Made by a program: the position numbers and the translations under genes
Assembly (NCBI RefSeq): GCF_004379255.2
Contig: NC_056051.1
Coordinates: 2,630,062 to 2,694,061, forward strand
Direction: 5' to 3'
Origin: Salvia splendens
Lineage: Eukaryota; Streptophyta; Magnoliopsida; Lamiales; Lamiaceae
Length of the DNA: 64,000 nucleotides
In this document: positions 34,504-49,254 of the stretch, in pieces
Position numbering within the stretch: the first letter of the stretch is position 1
Layout of the letters: each line of letters begins with the position of its first letter
Notes under the pieces: generated by a model
The model's database searches: none
Told to the model about the DNA's origin: nothing
Seen by the model: only the letters and a program-made list of their open reading frames with translations

Positions 34504-37500
34504 CTAGTTAATGGGATTCCCAATACTTAGCTTGCAGAGTACTTCTTGGAACGACTTCGAGTTCATTGCCTTGGTCAAGATATCTGCCAGTTGATCTTCA
34601 GATTTGACATAAGGCATTTCTACTACCTTGGCTTCGATGTTCTCTTTGATGAAGTGTCTGTCCACCTCCACATGTTTGGTTCTATCATGTTGTACCGGGT
34701 TTTCGGAGATACTTATGGGTGCCTTATTGTCACAAAACAACCTACACAGAAGAGCCGGCCGGAGATCCAATTCTGCCATCAACTTCCGTAACCACAATAT
34801 CTCTGTTAGTCCACTCTTGATTCCTCTGAACTCTGCCTCTGCGCTAGATAGAGCTACTACCTTTTGCTTCTCACTTCTCCATGTTACAAGGTTCCCCCTA
34901 CAAAGGTAAAGTACCCGGCAGTGGACTTTCTGTCATTTGGGTTCCCTGCCCAATCTGCGTCGGTAAAGCCATGTATTTCCATATGTCCGTGTTTTGCAAA
35001 CATAAGCCCATGTTCCGCCGTTCCATTCAAGTATCGGACAATCCTCAAGACTGCTTCCCAATGTTCTTCTACAGGTGCATGCATGAATTGACTCACCACT
35101 CCTACTGCATATACAATATCTGGTCTCGTATGGGATAGATAAATGAGCTTTCCCACTAGTCTTTGGTATCTCCCTCTGTCGGTTTGTCTTGCCCCTTCCC
35201 TTATCTGTAGTCCGTGATTTTGCACCATCGGGGTATCCACGGGTTTGCAGTCGATCATCCCAACTTCTGCCAATAGATCGAGTGCATACTTCTTCTTATT
35301 TATGAAAATCCCCTTTCTTGATCTTAGCACTTCAATTCCCAAGGAATATATGAGAAGACCGAGATCCTTCATCTCAAATTCATGAAACAGATTCTTCCTT
35401 AGCTCAGCAATCTCTTCCTCATCATCTCCGGTAATGATCATGTCATCCACATATATAATTAAACACGTGATCTTGCCGTTCTTCTTCTTGATGAACAATG
35501 TATTGTCTGAGTTACTCTACTCGTAGGCGTACTTCTTCATCACTTCTGTAAACCTTCCAAACCATGTCCTTGGGGATTGATTTAGCCCATACAATGTCTT
35601 CTTTGGTTGACATACTTCCCCATCTAGGAAATCTCCAGAGAATCCAGGTGGAGGCTCCATGTACACCGGTTTTGGCAATTCTCCGTGTAGAAATGCATTG
35701 GTCACATCAAACTGATGAAGTGGCCATTCCTTATTAGCGGCGACTGAGAATAAAACTCTGACAGTGTTGATTTTTGCCACTGGTGAAAAAGTCTCATCAT
35801 AATCTACACCGTAAGTCTGGGTGTATCCTTTTGCGACGAGGCGAGCTTTGTACCTATCTATCGTACCATCTGGTCTCCTTTTTATCGTGAATACCCATCT
35901 GCATCCAACTGTCTTTACTCCTTCGGGTAACTTGCTCCGTACCCATGTGTTGTTTTTCATCAATGCCTTCATCTCAACTATCATTACTTCCTTCCACCGT
36001 TTATGCTTCATTGCCTAGTCGGCTGTCTGTGGAATTTTTTCCTCCTCGTACAGCGCAGTCTCAAATGCTCGAGCCATTTTGGTCAGATTCCCTTGTACGA
36101 AGTTTGCCACGGCATAGCGACTCTTTTTTCCAATCTTCTCTGGGGAGTATCGTTTCGGTGGAATTCCCCTTGTACTTCGACAGAGGAGATCTTCCTGTGT
36201 CTCCATCAAATGTATTATCTTGGGTTTCTGTTTCAGTGGAGTCAGTGGTAACTGGAATCTCAACTATACTCGGAGCAGAGATTACCTCGGATATCGTCGG
36301 AGAAGGATCACTGAGGCTTGGTTGAGAAGACTCTTGTGGTGAGACCTGCTCGGCGGAAGTAACAACTGGATCTATTGGTTCCTCAATCGAGGAGCTTGGA
36401 ATTGGCATAACCCAACTTAGATAGTCTGTTGTACTATCTAGATCACTCTCCCCCTGAGTACTAAAGTGGGTGTGGTAGAAAAATTCGGTTTCCAAGAAAT
36501 TACAGTTCATGATGGTAGTGATTTTTTTGGCGTTGGGATCATAACATCTGTACCCCTTTTGGTTTACCCCAAATCCCACAAAAACACATTTTATTGCACA
36601 TGGGGAAAGTTTCGTTCTTTCATGTTTAGGTATGTGGGCGTAAACGGTGCAACCAAAGACTTTAGGAGAAAGACTTAGGTATTCGGGAATTTGGACTTGT
36701 TTGGATAGGATATTGAGGGGGGTTTTCATTTTCAGGATTTTGGTTGGGAGACGATTGATGAGATAGATAGATGTAGCGACGGCTTCGTGCCAAAAATGTT
36801 TGGGGACTTTGGATTCAATCATAAGAGCTCGGGTCATCTCTAGAATCACCATATTTTTCCTTTCGGCTACCCCATTCTGTTCAGGTGTATAGGCACAAGA
36901 GGTTTGGTGAATTATCTCATTATCTTTATAAAACTGGGTCATAACACTGTTAACAAATTCCCTCCAATTGTCTGACCTAAGGGTTTTTATGGTGGTATGG
37001 AATTGTGCTTGAATTTGTTTGAAAAAGGATGCAAATCTATCAATGACTTCTGATTTGTGTTTCAAAAAATAAATCCACGTCATCCTAGTACAGTCATCCA
37101 CAAAAATCACAAAATATCGAAAGCCATTTCCACCAACACAAGGCGCAGAGCCCCAAACATCAGAGTGTACTAGAGAAAATATAGAATGCATACGAGTGTT
37201 TGTAGGTTTAAAACTCTGTCTGTGGCTCTTGGCCAAAACACAAGTCTCGCAAGAAAAATCAGAAGAAATAGAAAGGTTCGAGTAAAGCATTTTAAAGTAA
37301 CCAGGAGATGGGTGTCCTAGTCTTCGGTGCCAGAGCCAAGGTTCCTGTTTTGTGGATCTGTGAGCCAGCATCGCACTTCCATGTTGAGCTATCTCGTCTA
37401 CGTAGTAGAGCCCGTGCTTCTCAGTGCAACGCCCAAGAATCCCCCTCGTCTGAATATCCTGCAGAATACAGAAATCAGGATGCATTAGGAGCGTGCAATT

Positions 37501-37815
37501 CAACTCCTTTGTCACATGACTTATAGACATCAATCTTTGAGACAATGTGGGAACATAGAGACAGTTCCTAAGTCGGAGTGTGGGTGATATTTCGATCGTG
37601 CCAGAACCCACAACAGTAATTAATTCCCCATTCGCAGTTCTAATATATGATGTATCAGCATCTTCACTATAATCAATAAAATCATTTTTATCCGTAGTAA
37701 TAGTATTTGTTGCCCCACAATCAAATATCCAACCTTTCGATTTCTTTTCAATGATATCATAAACATGAAATGCAGCGGAAATCTCTCGTAAGAGTGTAAA
37801 AGTATTTTTTGACAC
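34504..37815 (-). pseudogene. Copia element 1 pol: protease, integrase, RT, RNase H (broken)
   Basis: Minus-strand order is copia type. Protease motif FDCGAT (near 37720; usual form D-S/T-GA), GAG-pre-integrase LWHRRLGH with CETC, integrase with VHSDVWG, LRSDNWREF (normally DNGGEF) and NGVAERKN. Then RT with RWVFTIKR, TFSPVAK, LYGL and YVDDMIITG (35453-35427), and RNase H with TDADWAG and TKHVEVDRHFIKE. Breaks: TAG at 35517-35519 and 36015-36017, a frame change between about 36061 and 36263, and another between about 34797 and 34884. Non-functional. Confidence 0.9.
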
Positions 37816-37961
37816 AGTTGGGGTAGTTTACAGAATTTTTGGCAGCTGGGGGTCGTTTTTTAATTTTTCGGAAGACTGGGGGTTCATGTATATGTAGGTG
37901 GGGTCTTTTTTAATATTTTGCAAACTTAAGGGGATGAGACTTATAATTTGGGAAATTAAAA

Positions 37962-38458
37962 TTAGGGTTTGGATATAATCCAAACCCCTTTACCTCCTTT
38001 GGCAGATCCGCCGCCTCCGATTTCTGTCCACTCCGCAAAATTACCGGCACCCCTCACGTTGCCGCCGGCCTTTGGAGAATCATGTCGCATCCCTGTTCCG
38101 ACTCCGGTCGATTCCCCATGATTCCCGGCCTCGATCCGCCGCGGAACTCCTTCTCCATTCACGCCGATGGGATTTTCGCCTGGGCTAGGGGGTTTCTCAC
38201 CTTCTGCCGTTGCTCCCATCAATCTGGGTATCCGACCCGTTTGAAGCAGTTTTCCCACGTGTGCTTCTACTTTCCGCAATGGGAGCACCATAGTTTCGAT
38301 GTGTCGACCTTGTTTCCCGGCCGGCTGGTGGCCCCGGGGCGCGGCGGTGGCGCGCCGTTTCGGTGCGGCGGTCTCTGATTTTGTGTGACGAAACCATGTC
38401 TGATTCCCCCGCCAAATGATGATTCGGTTCCACCGTTCGTATCTTCTGTGTCTGACAT
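37962..38458 (-). pseudogene. Copia element 1 gag remnant with CCHC zinc knuckle
   Basis: On the minus strand near 38290-38230 the sequence encodes LWCSHCGK, a TAG, KHTWENCFKRVGYPD: a CX2CX4HX4C knuckle with an in-frame stop inside it. Only ~100 bp separate this frame from the primer-binding site, so most of gag has been deleted. Downstream the frame is rich in Gly/Glu/Pro and leads toward the protease. Confidence 0.65.
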
Positions 38459-38723
38459 GTTTTGGTGTAGGTTCTTTGGATCGGTTTTGGTCGAAAAAAG
38501 GTCAAGAAATAGGTATTATTGGTTGTGATGATATTTTTCTGAGCCACGATCGTCGTGCTCTGATGCCATGTTAAACTCGATAGGGGAAATCATATTCTTA
38601 TTCATCGTATAATGAACATAGAGATTACAAAGTTATATAGGCTAGCGAACTCTACAAATAAGGTGAATCTAATTTACAATAAATACTATTCTATAATTAT
38701 GGCAGAATATATTCCCATATCAA

Positions 38724-40042
38724 TGACAAACTCATATTTTCATAGGTGTAATTGGTATGTTGAAGTGCTAATTGTCGACTTTATCACTTGAAATTGTCTT
38801 CATCTAACCGATTATTCTACCTTTTGGAGTTTTATGTGTTTTGTTGAGTGTTCTAGGAAAGATAGCCGAAAAGAGAAGAAAATGGGGCATATAGTGTTCA
38901 GAGGCAGGACGGGCATGAAAAGGGGAACCCGGCCGGGTGGAGTTCCTGTGTAATAATTCGACCCGACCGGGCAGAGCTTGAGGCCAGCAACGAGCCTAAT
39001 ATGAAGACCCGGCCGGGTGAATTTCCAGTGCAATAATTCTACCCGGCCGGGTACTACACTCTGACGCGTCTGAAAGCTGAAAACGCGATTTTTGAAGAAT
39101 AAAATGAAGAAAAAGCCTAGGGTTCGGGGGATCCTACACCTACCGCCTTCTACACTCACACACACCCTCAAGAACACCTTGGAGAGAGAGATTTGAAGAT
39201 TGAAGACTCTACATCGGAAGATTGAAGCTTCACTCCATAGATCGATCTCACAGGAGTACTTAGTATCTTTATTTCATGTATTTGTTGGATTCCTTTGTGT
39301 TGAATGGTTTTCTTTATGAACATGAGTAGCTAAACATTTCTTGTAGAAGTCTTGGTGATGATGCACTGATTTCATAGTTTTTATCCGATTGATTTTGTTC
39401 TTGCCTTGCTCTTGTAGTTATTTGATTGTTCTTGGGTTTATTACTTTCAATTGCTTGATCACCACTTGATTGTGTAGGATTAATTAGATTAATCGGGAGA
39501 TGAAATAATTAATTTGGACATAAGAATAATTCACACTTTAATACAATAAAACTCGGGAGTTGAGGTTTTGAGTGAGGCCATTGACCTAATCGAGCTTTTG
39601 GGAGTTAGGAGTTTAGGATTAGAAGGGGACTTCGATCCCAGCACCTAATCTACAGTTTTTCACCTCGGGAGGGGGTTTAATCTATAATTGTGGTCGGCTT
39701 AGTAACTCTAGAGACACCAAAAGGTAAGGCAAATCGATTGGATAAGAGCTTGGAATTGTGCATTGGATCCTCGAATTCTGCAATTTTCTCCATATTATCT
39801 TTTCACATCCTTTTCACGCCGTGTTTCCTTGTTCTTAATTGTTACTTGGTTTTTATATGCTTTTAGTAGTTGTTAGAACAAACCCAACTTTTCTTGATTG
39901 TCTAGATAGTAGTTGATTTTTGTTCGTGGTAGTTAAGTTGATACAAAATTGTCTCTGTGGGATACGATACTCTTGCTTACTAATTGCTACACTAGCCCCG
40001 TACACTTGCGGGCATTACTTGTGTTAAAATAAAATGTGTCAA
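38724..40042 (+). repeat. 5' LTR of the gypsy element
   Basis: About 1.3 kb. Contains four CCCGGCCGGG-like palindromes between 38929 and 39056 (one reads CCCGACCGGG). About 13 substitutions against the 3' LTR in the first ~500 bp by eye. The antisense ORF 38812-39177 and its 3'-LTR counterpart are byproducts of the palindromes. Confidence 0.9.
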
Positions 40043-41558
40043 GTTTTTGGCGACGTTGCCGGGGATAATTGTGTGTCATTATAGCTTAATATCGTGATAA
40101 TAATTGAGATTACTAATCTAGATTTTACTTGCTTTATTTTTACTTTTTATTTTGAGTTCTCTAATAGATGTGTTTCCTTGTTCAGGTTGTATGCACACGC
40201 GTTCTAAAGGTCCACCTTTAGAGCCCATCGATCCCGAGATCGAAGCATCCAACAGGAGGAGGAACACGCAGAAAAGGTTAAACCAAAGGATTCGGGTTTC
40301 TTCACCCGCTCATAGGCGTCCACCTTTTCTTATCCAGAGAACTCCATCACCCAGTCCATCTCCACCTCCGTCACCTATACAGTACGAGCCTCATTCCCCA
40401 ATTCTAATGGATAACGGAGAGGAGAACAACAATGAGGATCATGTCATTCACCAACTCCGTCTACAGCTGGTTGCCATGCAGAGGCAATTGGATGAGCAGA
40501 ACGTGAGGCCAGTGCCCGTACAAAATCAGTTTGCCTATAGACAGGTTGCTAATCCACCAGTCAACAATGCGGGGATAGCAGCCAACAGCTTTGAATTGAG
40601 GCCGGGGTTGATAGACAGGGCAGAAGTAAATGCATTTGGTGGGACAGGCTCAGAAGATGCCAACAAGCACCTCACCAAGTTTATACAAATAAGCAACACG
40701 GTGAAGGCAAACGGGGTCACAGATGAGCAAGTCCGCCTCAGATTATTCCCATTCTCTTTGAAAGACGATGCAAGAGACTGGTATGACAGCATGGGTCCTA
40801 ACTCTGTGCCCACATGGGATGCAATGGTGGAGCTGTTCTTGGAGAAATACTATCCACCTAGTGAAGCACTCAAACGCCAAGCAGAGGTCATTCAATATAA
40901 GATGCAACCTCAGGAGAACATCCCGGAGGCCTGGAAAAGATTCAAGCAATTGATGAGAAGATGCCCATGTAAGCCATTTCTCAATGCTTTAATGATTTCG
41001 ATAATGAAATCTATGTCTAGATTTGAATTAATTCAACCATAACATTTATACTATAAGTGGGGATGAAATCACCAACCTCCATCCATGCTTTCTTCTTTTG
41101 ATGTAGAGGTTGAATCCACCATTTGATGTTTATTCTGTCTTTCGACTGAAATCTCTAATTGATGTTATCCCCTCTTTGACCTTAAGACTTCAATGATTCT
41201 TTTGATGGATGAAGAATCAAGAACACTTTGTATATATATATTCTGAGACTTTTCTGAGTATATAACTCGTTTAAGAATGTTGTATCTAAATGAATGAGAG
41301 CAGACATGTATTTATAGACGCTGCATGCCTCTTCATGAAAAGTGGCGTCACTTTGTATTTATCATCCCATGCATTAACCGTTGTATACGTCGGTTCATAT
41401 AGAATAACCGCCATATGGTTAAACTTCTTGTATTACACAAATACATGTACATCAACTGCCTCTCAAATATGTCGGTTGATTAATGAAATCAGTTTACTAA
41501 TAAACTAATTTCCACCGTCACGTTCATACACTTTAATTATATATACATGCTCTTTTTC

Positions 41559-41597
<39 letters not shown>

Positions 41598-41784
41598 ATC
41601 ATAATTAATAGGTAAGAGAGGAGGGTTATCAATACCCCCGATTCTAATTCATTAATCGAAACCGATCCATCACGGTGTCGTCTTTAATATTAGAATCCCC
41701 TTCAAACTTTTAATATTATGAACTTGAACTTTAATTTTGAACCAATAGATACATAGGTCACATAAGAATATAAATATTCTTACA

Positions 41785-44700
41785 TTCTCCCACTTGACCT
41801 TTGTATTGTCTTGATGATTCAATAACCATAATGCGCACTTTTATATCAAGTTCAAAATATACTTTAAATACCATGATAAAATTAGAATCAGTCGAATCAT
41901 GGCGGTCACACATCATTAAGCGACATGATCCCTTCCATGCATCACACACCAATTCCAACTTCACATTGTCCTTTCGTTGAGATGAACATTTATTCTCAAT
42001 TTATCATATGTTATCCAAAACCATAATGTATACATACTATAATGATAACATATTTAATAAACAGAAACACAACTTTAATTGAATTCCAAGTGTCTTACAC
42101 CTTATGAGCATAATATATTTGCATAGCAAGGCTTTCTCTATAATACCCAAATTCTTTTCATGGCCAATAAACATTTGGGTGATAATCCTTTATTTAACGG
42201 ATCCACTCTAATTACATTTGTCCTAATATGCTCCATGGACACTTTATTTTTCTGTACTTCTTCCTTTACGGACAAGTACTTAAACTCCATATGTTTATTA
42301 CCTTTCATGTACTTGTCTTTCTTTGCGAAGAAGATATCTGCGAAATTATTCCATAAATTCTCAACGGCTTGGCTATAATGTTAACGATCCCAAGTCCCGA
42401 GATTAAGTTTCACAATAACTTTTCACGAACCTTGACCTCAAAGCATGTCAAAATTCAACTTTCATAGTGGAAATAGCAATGACAAACTATTTTCCACTTT
42501 TCCATAATATTGCTCCCACGACTTAAAGGAACAAATAGCCAAACGTCAATTTTCTACTATTGACGCATTCGGCATACCCTGAATCTGAATATCCAATGAC
42601 TTATAGTCATCGGATCCCCTTTATATAAACATGTGCTCTTTGGTGCCTTGCAAGTACCTGAGGACTTTCTTTGCAGCTTTCCAGTGATCAATTCTGGGAT
42701 TACTTTAATATCGACCCAACATACCAATAATAATGTAATATTCAGTCGCCTACATGTTTTGAACATAGTTCAAAGTCCCAACCACTGATGCATATGGAAT
42801 TCTTTCCATTTCCTTACACTCCAATTCTATTTTAAGACATTGTCTCCTTTCTGAATTTGAGCTTTCCTTATAGAGCAATTTTCCATTCTATATCTCTCCA
42901 AATTTTATTGATATATCTTTTATGAGACAAATTCAACAATCCTTGTGATCTAACTTAAAATATTTGTATTTCGATCACATAAGATGTCTCACTCATATCT
43001 TCATTTCAAAATCCTTATGCTCCAATTCACTTTTAGCACATTTCATTTTACCGAACTTGTCTCCCTTCTGAATTGGAGCAATCCTTATAGAGAGATACTA
43101 TTTGTTAAGATCATGTAACATACACATGTCATTTGCAACAAGCGAAATGTTATCAACATATAAGACTTACTTTATAAACTTGCTCCCACTGATTTTTACA
43201 TAGATACATCGATCAATAATGGTCTCTACAAATCATATGACGCAATGGTATAGTTAAACTTTCAAATACCATTTTCAGGAAGCTTATTTTTAGTCCATAT
43301 ATTGATTTACTCAGCTTACACACTAATTTTCCTTTTCAAGTGATCAAGAATCCTTCAGGTTGGTTCGTATCTATTTTATCTATAATTTCCTCCATTCATA
43401 AAGGTGATTTGCTCATCCATTTTGTTTAAGCTCGAGATCATGATGAGCTTACCTAGCCAAATTAATTCTTAAAGAATGTTCACTTTTCATGGCTTGTTAG
43501 AATGAGTGAATATTTATCACGGCTTATGTCACATTCACTTTTAATAATGTAATATAATCATTTGAAACGATATATTTTCCTTACTAATCGCCTCAATATT
43601 TATTGTGGATCACTATTCTTTTCTTGAATCGTGACAAGTTCATTTACTTCATTTTTGGTTAGTGGGTTTTACACATCATCATGTTGTTCTATTGTGGCTA
43701 TTGACTGTGATACAATAAGAACAACAACCTTAGGCGCAATAACACGTGGATGAAACTTGTTATGGACTTTTGAATATCCACCTTTCTGGTTTCACCACTC
43801 CCACTAGTTTTCACCATTTTCAATGAACCTAGCATTTCCCGTTTAAACCATTCTCGTACTATGGTTAGAATAATAAATGTGTACCCCTTCGATTTTCCGG
43901 ATAGCCAATAAATAATTTACTGACAATCCTTGGACCAAGAATCTTTTCATGTGGATCATATATAACATTACTTATGCTCGACAACCTCAAATACGAATAT
44001 GTCTTAAGCTAAGTTCCCTTTCCATCCACAGTTCAAAATTAGTTTTAGGAACTGTCTTACTGAGAACATGATTAAGCATATAAGTAGTCTTTAAAGCATA
44101 AATCCACAATAAACAGGGTAAAATACAACAACTTAACATAAATCTAACCATTTTCCTTAAAGTACGATTCCACCTTTCCGTCTTAGAGTATCAGGCATTG
44201 TATATCATGCACAAATGCCTCTACTTCGATTAACTTTACAAATACATAAACTCTACAACTTTATCCGATCTCACAACTTTAACTTTTCCATCTAACTGCC
44301 ATCCATCTTGTCAACGAATACCTTTAGGACATTCACTGACTTGGATCTTTCATGCAGTAGACATTTATTCTATAATGTGAGTAATCGTCAATAAAGATGA
44401 TAGAAGTATTTCTTACCAACCCAAGAAGGAATATCAAAAGACCACATTTATAGTATGTATTAACATAATAAGTTGAGTGCTTCTCGTGGCTGATTTCCTT
44501 ATAATGTGTTTAGTTTGCTTCCCTTTAATGCAATCTATACACATATCTTAGCATACTAAATTCCAATTTTGAGGAAAACTTTCATACTATACCAACCTCA
44601 TAATCCTTTATTTGGAAATAGGACCTTTCTTTAATGCCACAAGAATGCCAAACTTTACTTGACGAAAAACATTTAACGCCTCGACTTTCAATATTAAATA

Positions 44701-46534
44701 AGGATTCAGAAAACTTTGCATCAAGATTGTATCTATTAAGTGAATCAAATAATGTACCATTACCATCATAGTAATCATTTCGGTACGACGTAGATACACC
44801 ATATCCAATCTTGTTATTAAAACTTAAGTTATCCAATCTACTTACGAAAACAAGAGTTATAGCATATTCAGGTTCATAGAGATAATCTTTAAGATCTAAA
44901 TGACATTTGGTGTCTAAGATCAATCTGTAAGTCTCAATGCCTCTATTCAATGCTTTCGTCATGTTTTCCATGAACAAGTATTGTTCAACTCATTTTATAA
45001 ATTGGATTGAACTGAATCGATGTTTAATATGAGACATACGAATTGTAGCACCAAAACTGACCACTAAGTATTATTAGGCTCTTCGATAAGATTTAATTTA
45101 AAGTAAACAAAACCGTTATGTTCAACTTTCTAATCGAACCAAGCCTTCCTCTTAGGACAATCTTTCCTGAAGTGTTCTATTTGCTTGCAAATGCAACACT
45201 TCTTTTTCCTTATGGATATGTTTTTCCGGACCTTTCAGAAAAGATTTATCCGCCCATTTGTCCTACTTACTTAGTTTTCCTTTACTGGTGCCAACATATC
45301 CAAAAACTATGAGATTCGCAACTTGATAATTTATCTTCTTTAATCTCCCTTCCCTTTAAAGAAATATAGTCTTCAAAGTCCCACTTATCTTTAATGGTGT
45401 TATAATTCACCTGGAACTTGCTAAATTCAACATGTAGGGAGTTTTATGATAAATTAGACCGTGAATTGCTCATAAACCTCTATTCTCAAGGTCGTTAACT
45501 TTACTGCCAAGTAAAACATGTTTGTCACATGATCATAATTTGCTGAGACCAGTCAAACTTCTTTGTAGTCAGCTCATGCATTATGCTTCCTACAATTGAC
45601 TTATCAGCGAAACCCGATTGAAAACACTCTTTAATTTTCTTAATTAATTCCCTTGCATTTTTCTGTCATGGGCAAAGATGACTTTAAATTTTCTGTCATC
45701 GTCATTCTCATAAGGGTCAACCTGTTTGATCACTCTCAAGTCTCACATTGAGATTTTTTTATTTACAGAGTGACATCTATAATGGTTGAAGATTCCTCTT
45801 CCGTTAGTATGACATGGTCCAATATCTTTACACCCAGCGTTAGCTAGATCTGTTCAGACCATTCTCCATAATTTTGCCCATTAATTTAATGACAGAGTTA
45901 GCATATGCATACAAATTTTATAATGCTGCAACATTTATACATGCTTATCTATACGTGCTTGAGTTCTTTAACACAGATTCATAAACAGTAATAAAACTTT
46001 AAATAACATGCATTCAAGTAACCTTTGGGTAATACTTAAGCACATGTACTTTCAGCGATGCTAAGTATATACTTTAACAATTAATCAAACTAAACATATA
46101 TCAAATAAGCATGTTGCCTTTGGGTATACATACTAAATGACACATGAATAAATGATTAATCCACTTCGTATTTATTAACTATATACAATGATCCACCTTT
46201 GGGTGATCTCCCAATATATAGATAATAAAATAATAGATCAATCAAACTCTTATGTCATTTATAGCATCTCTATAATCATGATCAATTAATTAACATTTAT
46301 AATTTTCAATAAGTAAATGCAATATAACAAGACCACTTTGGTGATAAACAAGTTATATATTATTTAAATATTGAAATCTTTAATGTGTATAATATCCTTA
46401 TATTGTTTTTAACATTTCATAAAACAATAACCCAACACACAAGCGGAAGCAATTTAACCAAAATCGAAAAATCCAAGACCATTCAAATTTCGATTTTGAA
46501 ATCACATAAATGGTGAATTAACCAAATCTAGATT
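41785..46534 (-). pseudogene. Copia element 2 gag-pol remnant
   Basis: No long frame survives, but signatures appear in the expected minus-strand order. Gag knuckle CCICKQIEHFRKDC, a clean CX2CX4HX4C, is at ~45195-45140. RT YVDNISLVANDM (usual YVDDILL, so the second Asp is lost) is at ~43165-43120. An RNase H-like GYSDSGYAECVNSRK (usual GYSDSDYAGC) lies at ~42600-42550. Many frameshifts and stops, yet its LTRs are nearly identical, so it probably moved as an already defective element using proteins made elsewhere. Confidence 0.75.
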
Positions 46535-46547
46535 GCCTCTGATACCA
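46535..46547 (-). other. Primer-binding site of copia element 2
   Basis: TGGTATCAGAGGC on the minus strand, complementary in type to the 3' end of initiator Met tRNA, lies 2 nt inside the LTR end. It fixes the element's minus orientation. Confidence 0.85.
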
Positions 46548-47140
46548 ACTGTAAGCCATTTCTCAATGCTTTAATGATTTCGATAATGAAATCTATGTCT
46601 AGATTTGAATTAATTCAACCATAACATTTATACTATAAGTGGGGATGAAATCACCAACCTCCATCCATGCTTTCTTCTTTTGATGTAAAGGTTGAATCCA
46701 CCATTTGATGTTTATTCTGTCTTTCGACTGAAATCTCTAATTGATGTTATCCCCTCTTTGACCTTAAGACTTCAATGATTCTTTTGATGGATGAAGAATC
46801 AAGAACACTTTGTATATATATATTCTGTGACTTTTCTGAGTATATAACTCGTTTAAGATTGTTGTATCTAAATGAATGAGAGCAGACATGTATTTATAGA
46901 CGCTGCATGCCTCTTCATGAAAAGTGGCGTCACTTTGTATGTATCATCCCATGCATTAACCGTTGTATACGTCGGTGCATATAGAATAACCGCCATATGG
47001 TTAAACTTCTTGTATTACACAAATACATGTACATCAACTGCCTCTCAAATATGTCGGTTGATTAATGAAATCAGTTTACTAATAAACTAATTTCCACCGT
47101 CACGTTCATACACTTTAATTATATATACATGCTCTTTTTC

Positions 47141-47176
<36 letters not shown>

Positions 47177-49254
47177 TTTCATCTATCAAAAGAAGCCCCT
47201 AAGTATAGAAATACAGACCATATATGGACCGCTAGATCTGGAGATGAATGTCCACGATCTGGATTGTTAAACGTTTTTCGTGGGTCATAATAAGAACGAT
47301 TTGTGTCATGATAAGGGTAATTTAGGGATAGAAAATATAATGAACCGTCCTTCCGTTTTTAAGAGCAGATTAATTGGGATCATTACTCCACACGCTATTA
47401 AGTTGATTCTTCAGTTCCCGCGCCTTTCAATTCCTCTCTCTCACCAAAAATTCATCACAAATTCCTCAAAACTTAAAAAAAAATGGACTAAAAAGCTCCC
47501 AAATCGACTAAAAAGCCTAACTACATTATCGGCGAAGAAGGAATGGACTAAAACCTACAAAATCGACTTCAAACCTCTACTTGACGAGCACGATTTGTGG
47601 AGCGTCTTCTTCAACCATGGTGAACACAAGATCGTCTGGAACCACAACACATGACGAAAAGGGTTTGTAAGTTTTTTAATACAATTTGACCGAAACTCAA
47701 CTCAAATATGACCCAAATTTCATTTCAATTGGTTGGTTGTAACCTAGTGTATCAACGAATTACTGAGAAGAAGAAGGCACATCCAAAACCTAAATACCAG
47801 AAAGGTATGTCGACTACATTGTCTGGGTTATTATTTGAAGTAATGAAGTTTTAATTGTTTTTGGGCACTCCGTTTTTTGTTCGGGGGTTTTTTCATAATC
47901 AATATTTAAAAGTTCGACTCTAAACACTTCTGGATTTGGTGTCCATGACCCAAAACTAGGTTAAACATATTTGTATTTACCTTCTGTACCTCTGTTTTCT
48001 GGATTTGGTATCCATGACCCAAAACCAGGTTAACCATAACGTGATATGATTGTGATTGTATCTCAACAACACAATTGTTGTTTAATGACGAGTATGCCGC
48101 AGTATTAACCTCGTTTTTAAGCAGGGAATAATCATAGCGTATTATTGAATAAAGAGGCGTCATCCAAACACTATGGAAAGGAGAGCAAGAAAACAAAGAT
48201 CAACGTAGAAAAGATGATAGCAAACTACGGATCTTTAATCTATAGTTAGTCATACCTAAAACTACTGAAAATTGTTGTCCATTTCTTTATAGATTACCAC
48301 TATTTTAATTAAACGATGTTTAGACCTTGTAATTCTCGTTTTGTGGACCATGTTTTATATATGTCAGCTTGATGTTATTGTTAGTATATATTATTTTATC
48401 TGTATTAATTTTTGGAGTCTCTATTGTTAGTATATATTATTTTATCTGTACCAATTAGTAAAAAACAGAGCAGTCAAAACGTCGTCTGTACAATTATTAT
48501 GCTGATATTTACAAATTTAAAGATTAACCGTACGATGATATGACCCAACAATACAACAACAATGACCCAAACTACACCTATTCCTTTTCTCCTTCCATTT
48601 TTCTGTCATTTGACATAAAATTGCACTTAAAATGACATAAAATTGCACTTAAAATGACATAAAATTGGACTTTTGAATAAAAAATTAGTAGTTTGAGTAA
48701 AACTGTACTCCAAAACACCTTGTAATGCTTTCCTTTTGTTTCCAGGCGACGAAATATCGTGTGATGATAATTACTCAATACATTGGGTCATAATAAATGA
48801 ATATATGAGTCATAGCATCGTATGGTTAATTTGTGTCATAATAACCCAACATTCGAGTCATGGCATAAAATTACTGAGTACCAGAATGTCTTATACAATT
48901 CTGATCGAAATGTTCATATCAAACAAACTGAAGTAAAATACACAATTATTCTCATGTTTTTATCATATCAAAATAAACACAAAAGTATTACGAACGCAGA
49001 ATACACAAACAACAACCCAAACATCATCAGTTCTTTTGGGTCATAATAAACGAATATTTGAGTCAGGGAAACGTATGGGTAAATTGGGTCATAATAATCC
49101 AATATTTAAGTCATGACATAAAACTACTGAGTACCAGAATGCCTCATACAAAACTGAACGAACTGAGTAATTTCAAACAACCTGACATTGCAAATTAAAT
49201 GGAGTCCAAAAAAAAATTAAACTAACGTTACTTCAAAAAAAAGAATACATGGTA

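Noticed and set aside
38812..39177. Antisense ORF in the gypsy LTR and its copy at 60032-60400
   Set aside because: Present only because the LTR is duplicated; its Pro/Gly/Arg pattern comes from the CCCGGCCGGG palindromes.
41290..41508. 72-aa ORF duplicated at 46872-47090
   Set aside because: It lies in both LTRs of copia element 2, so duplication reflects the LTRs and not conservation of a protein.
47280..47654. 124-aa Lys-rich ORF
   Set aside because: No domain, lies in the decayed MULE-like insertion, and composition follows local A-richness.
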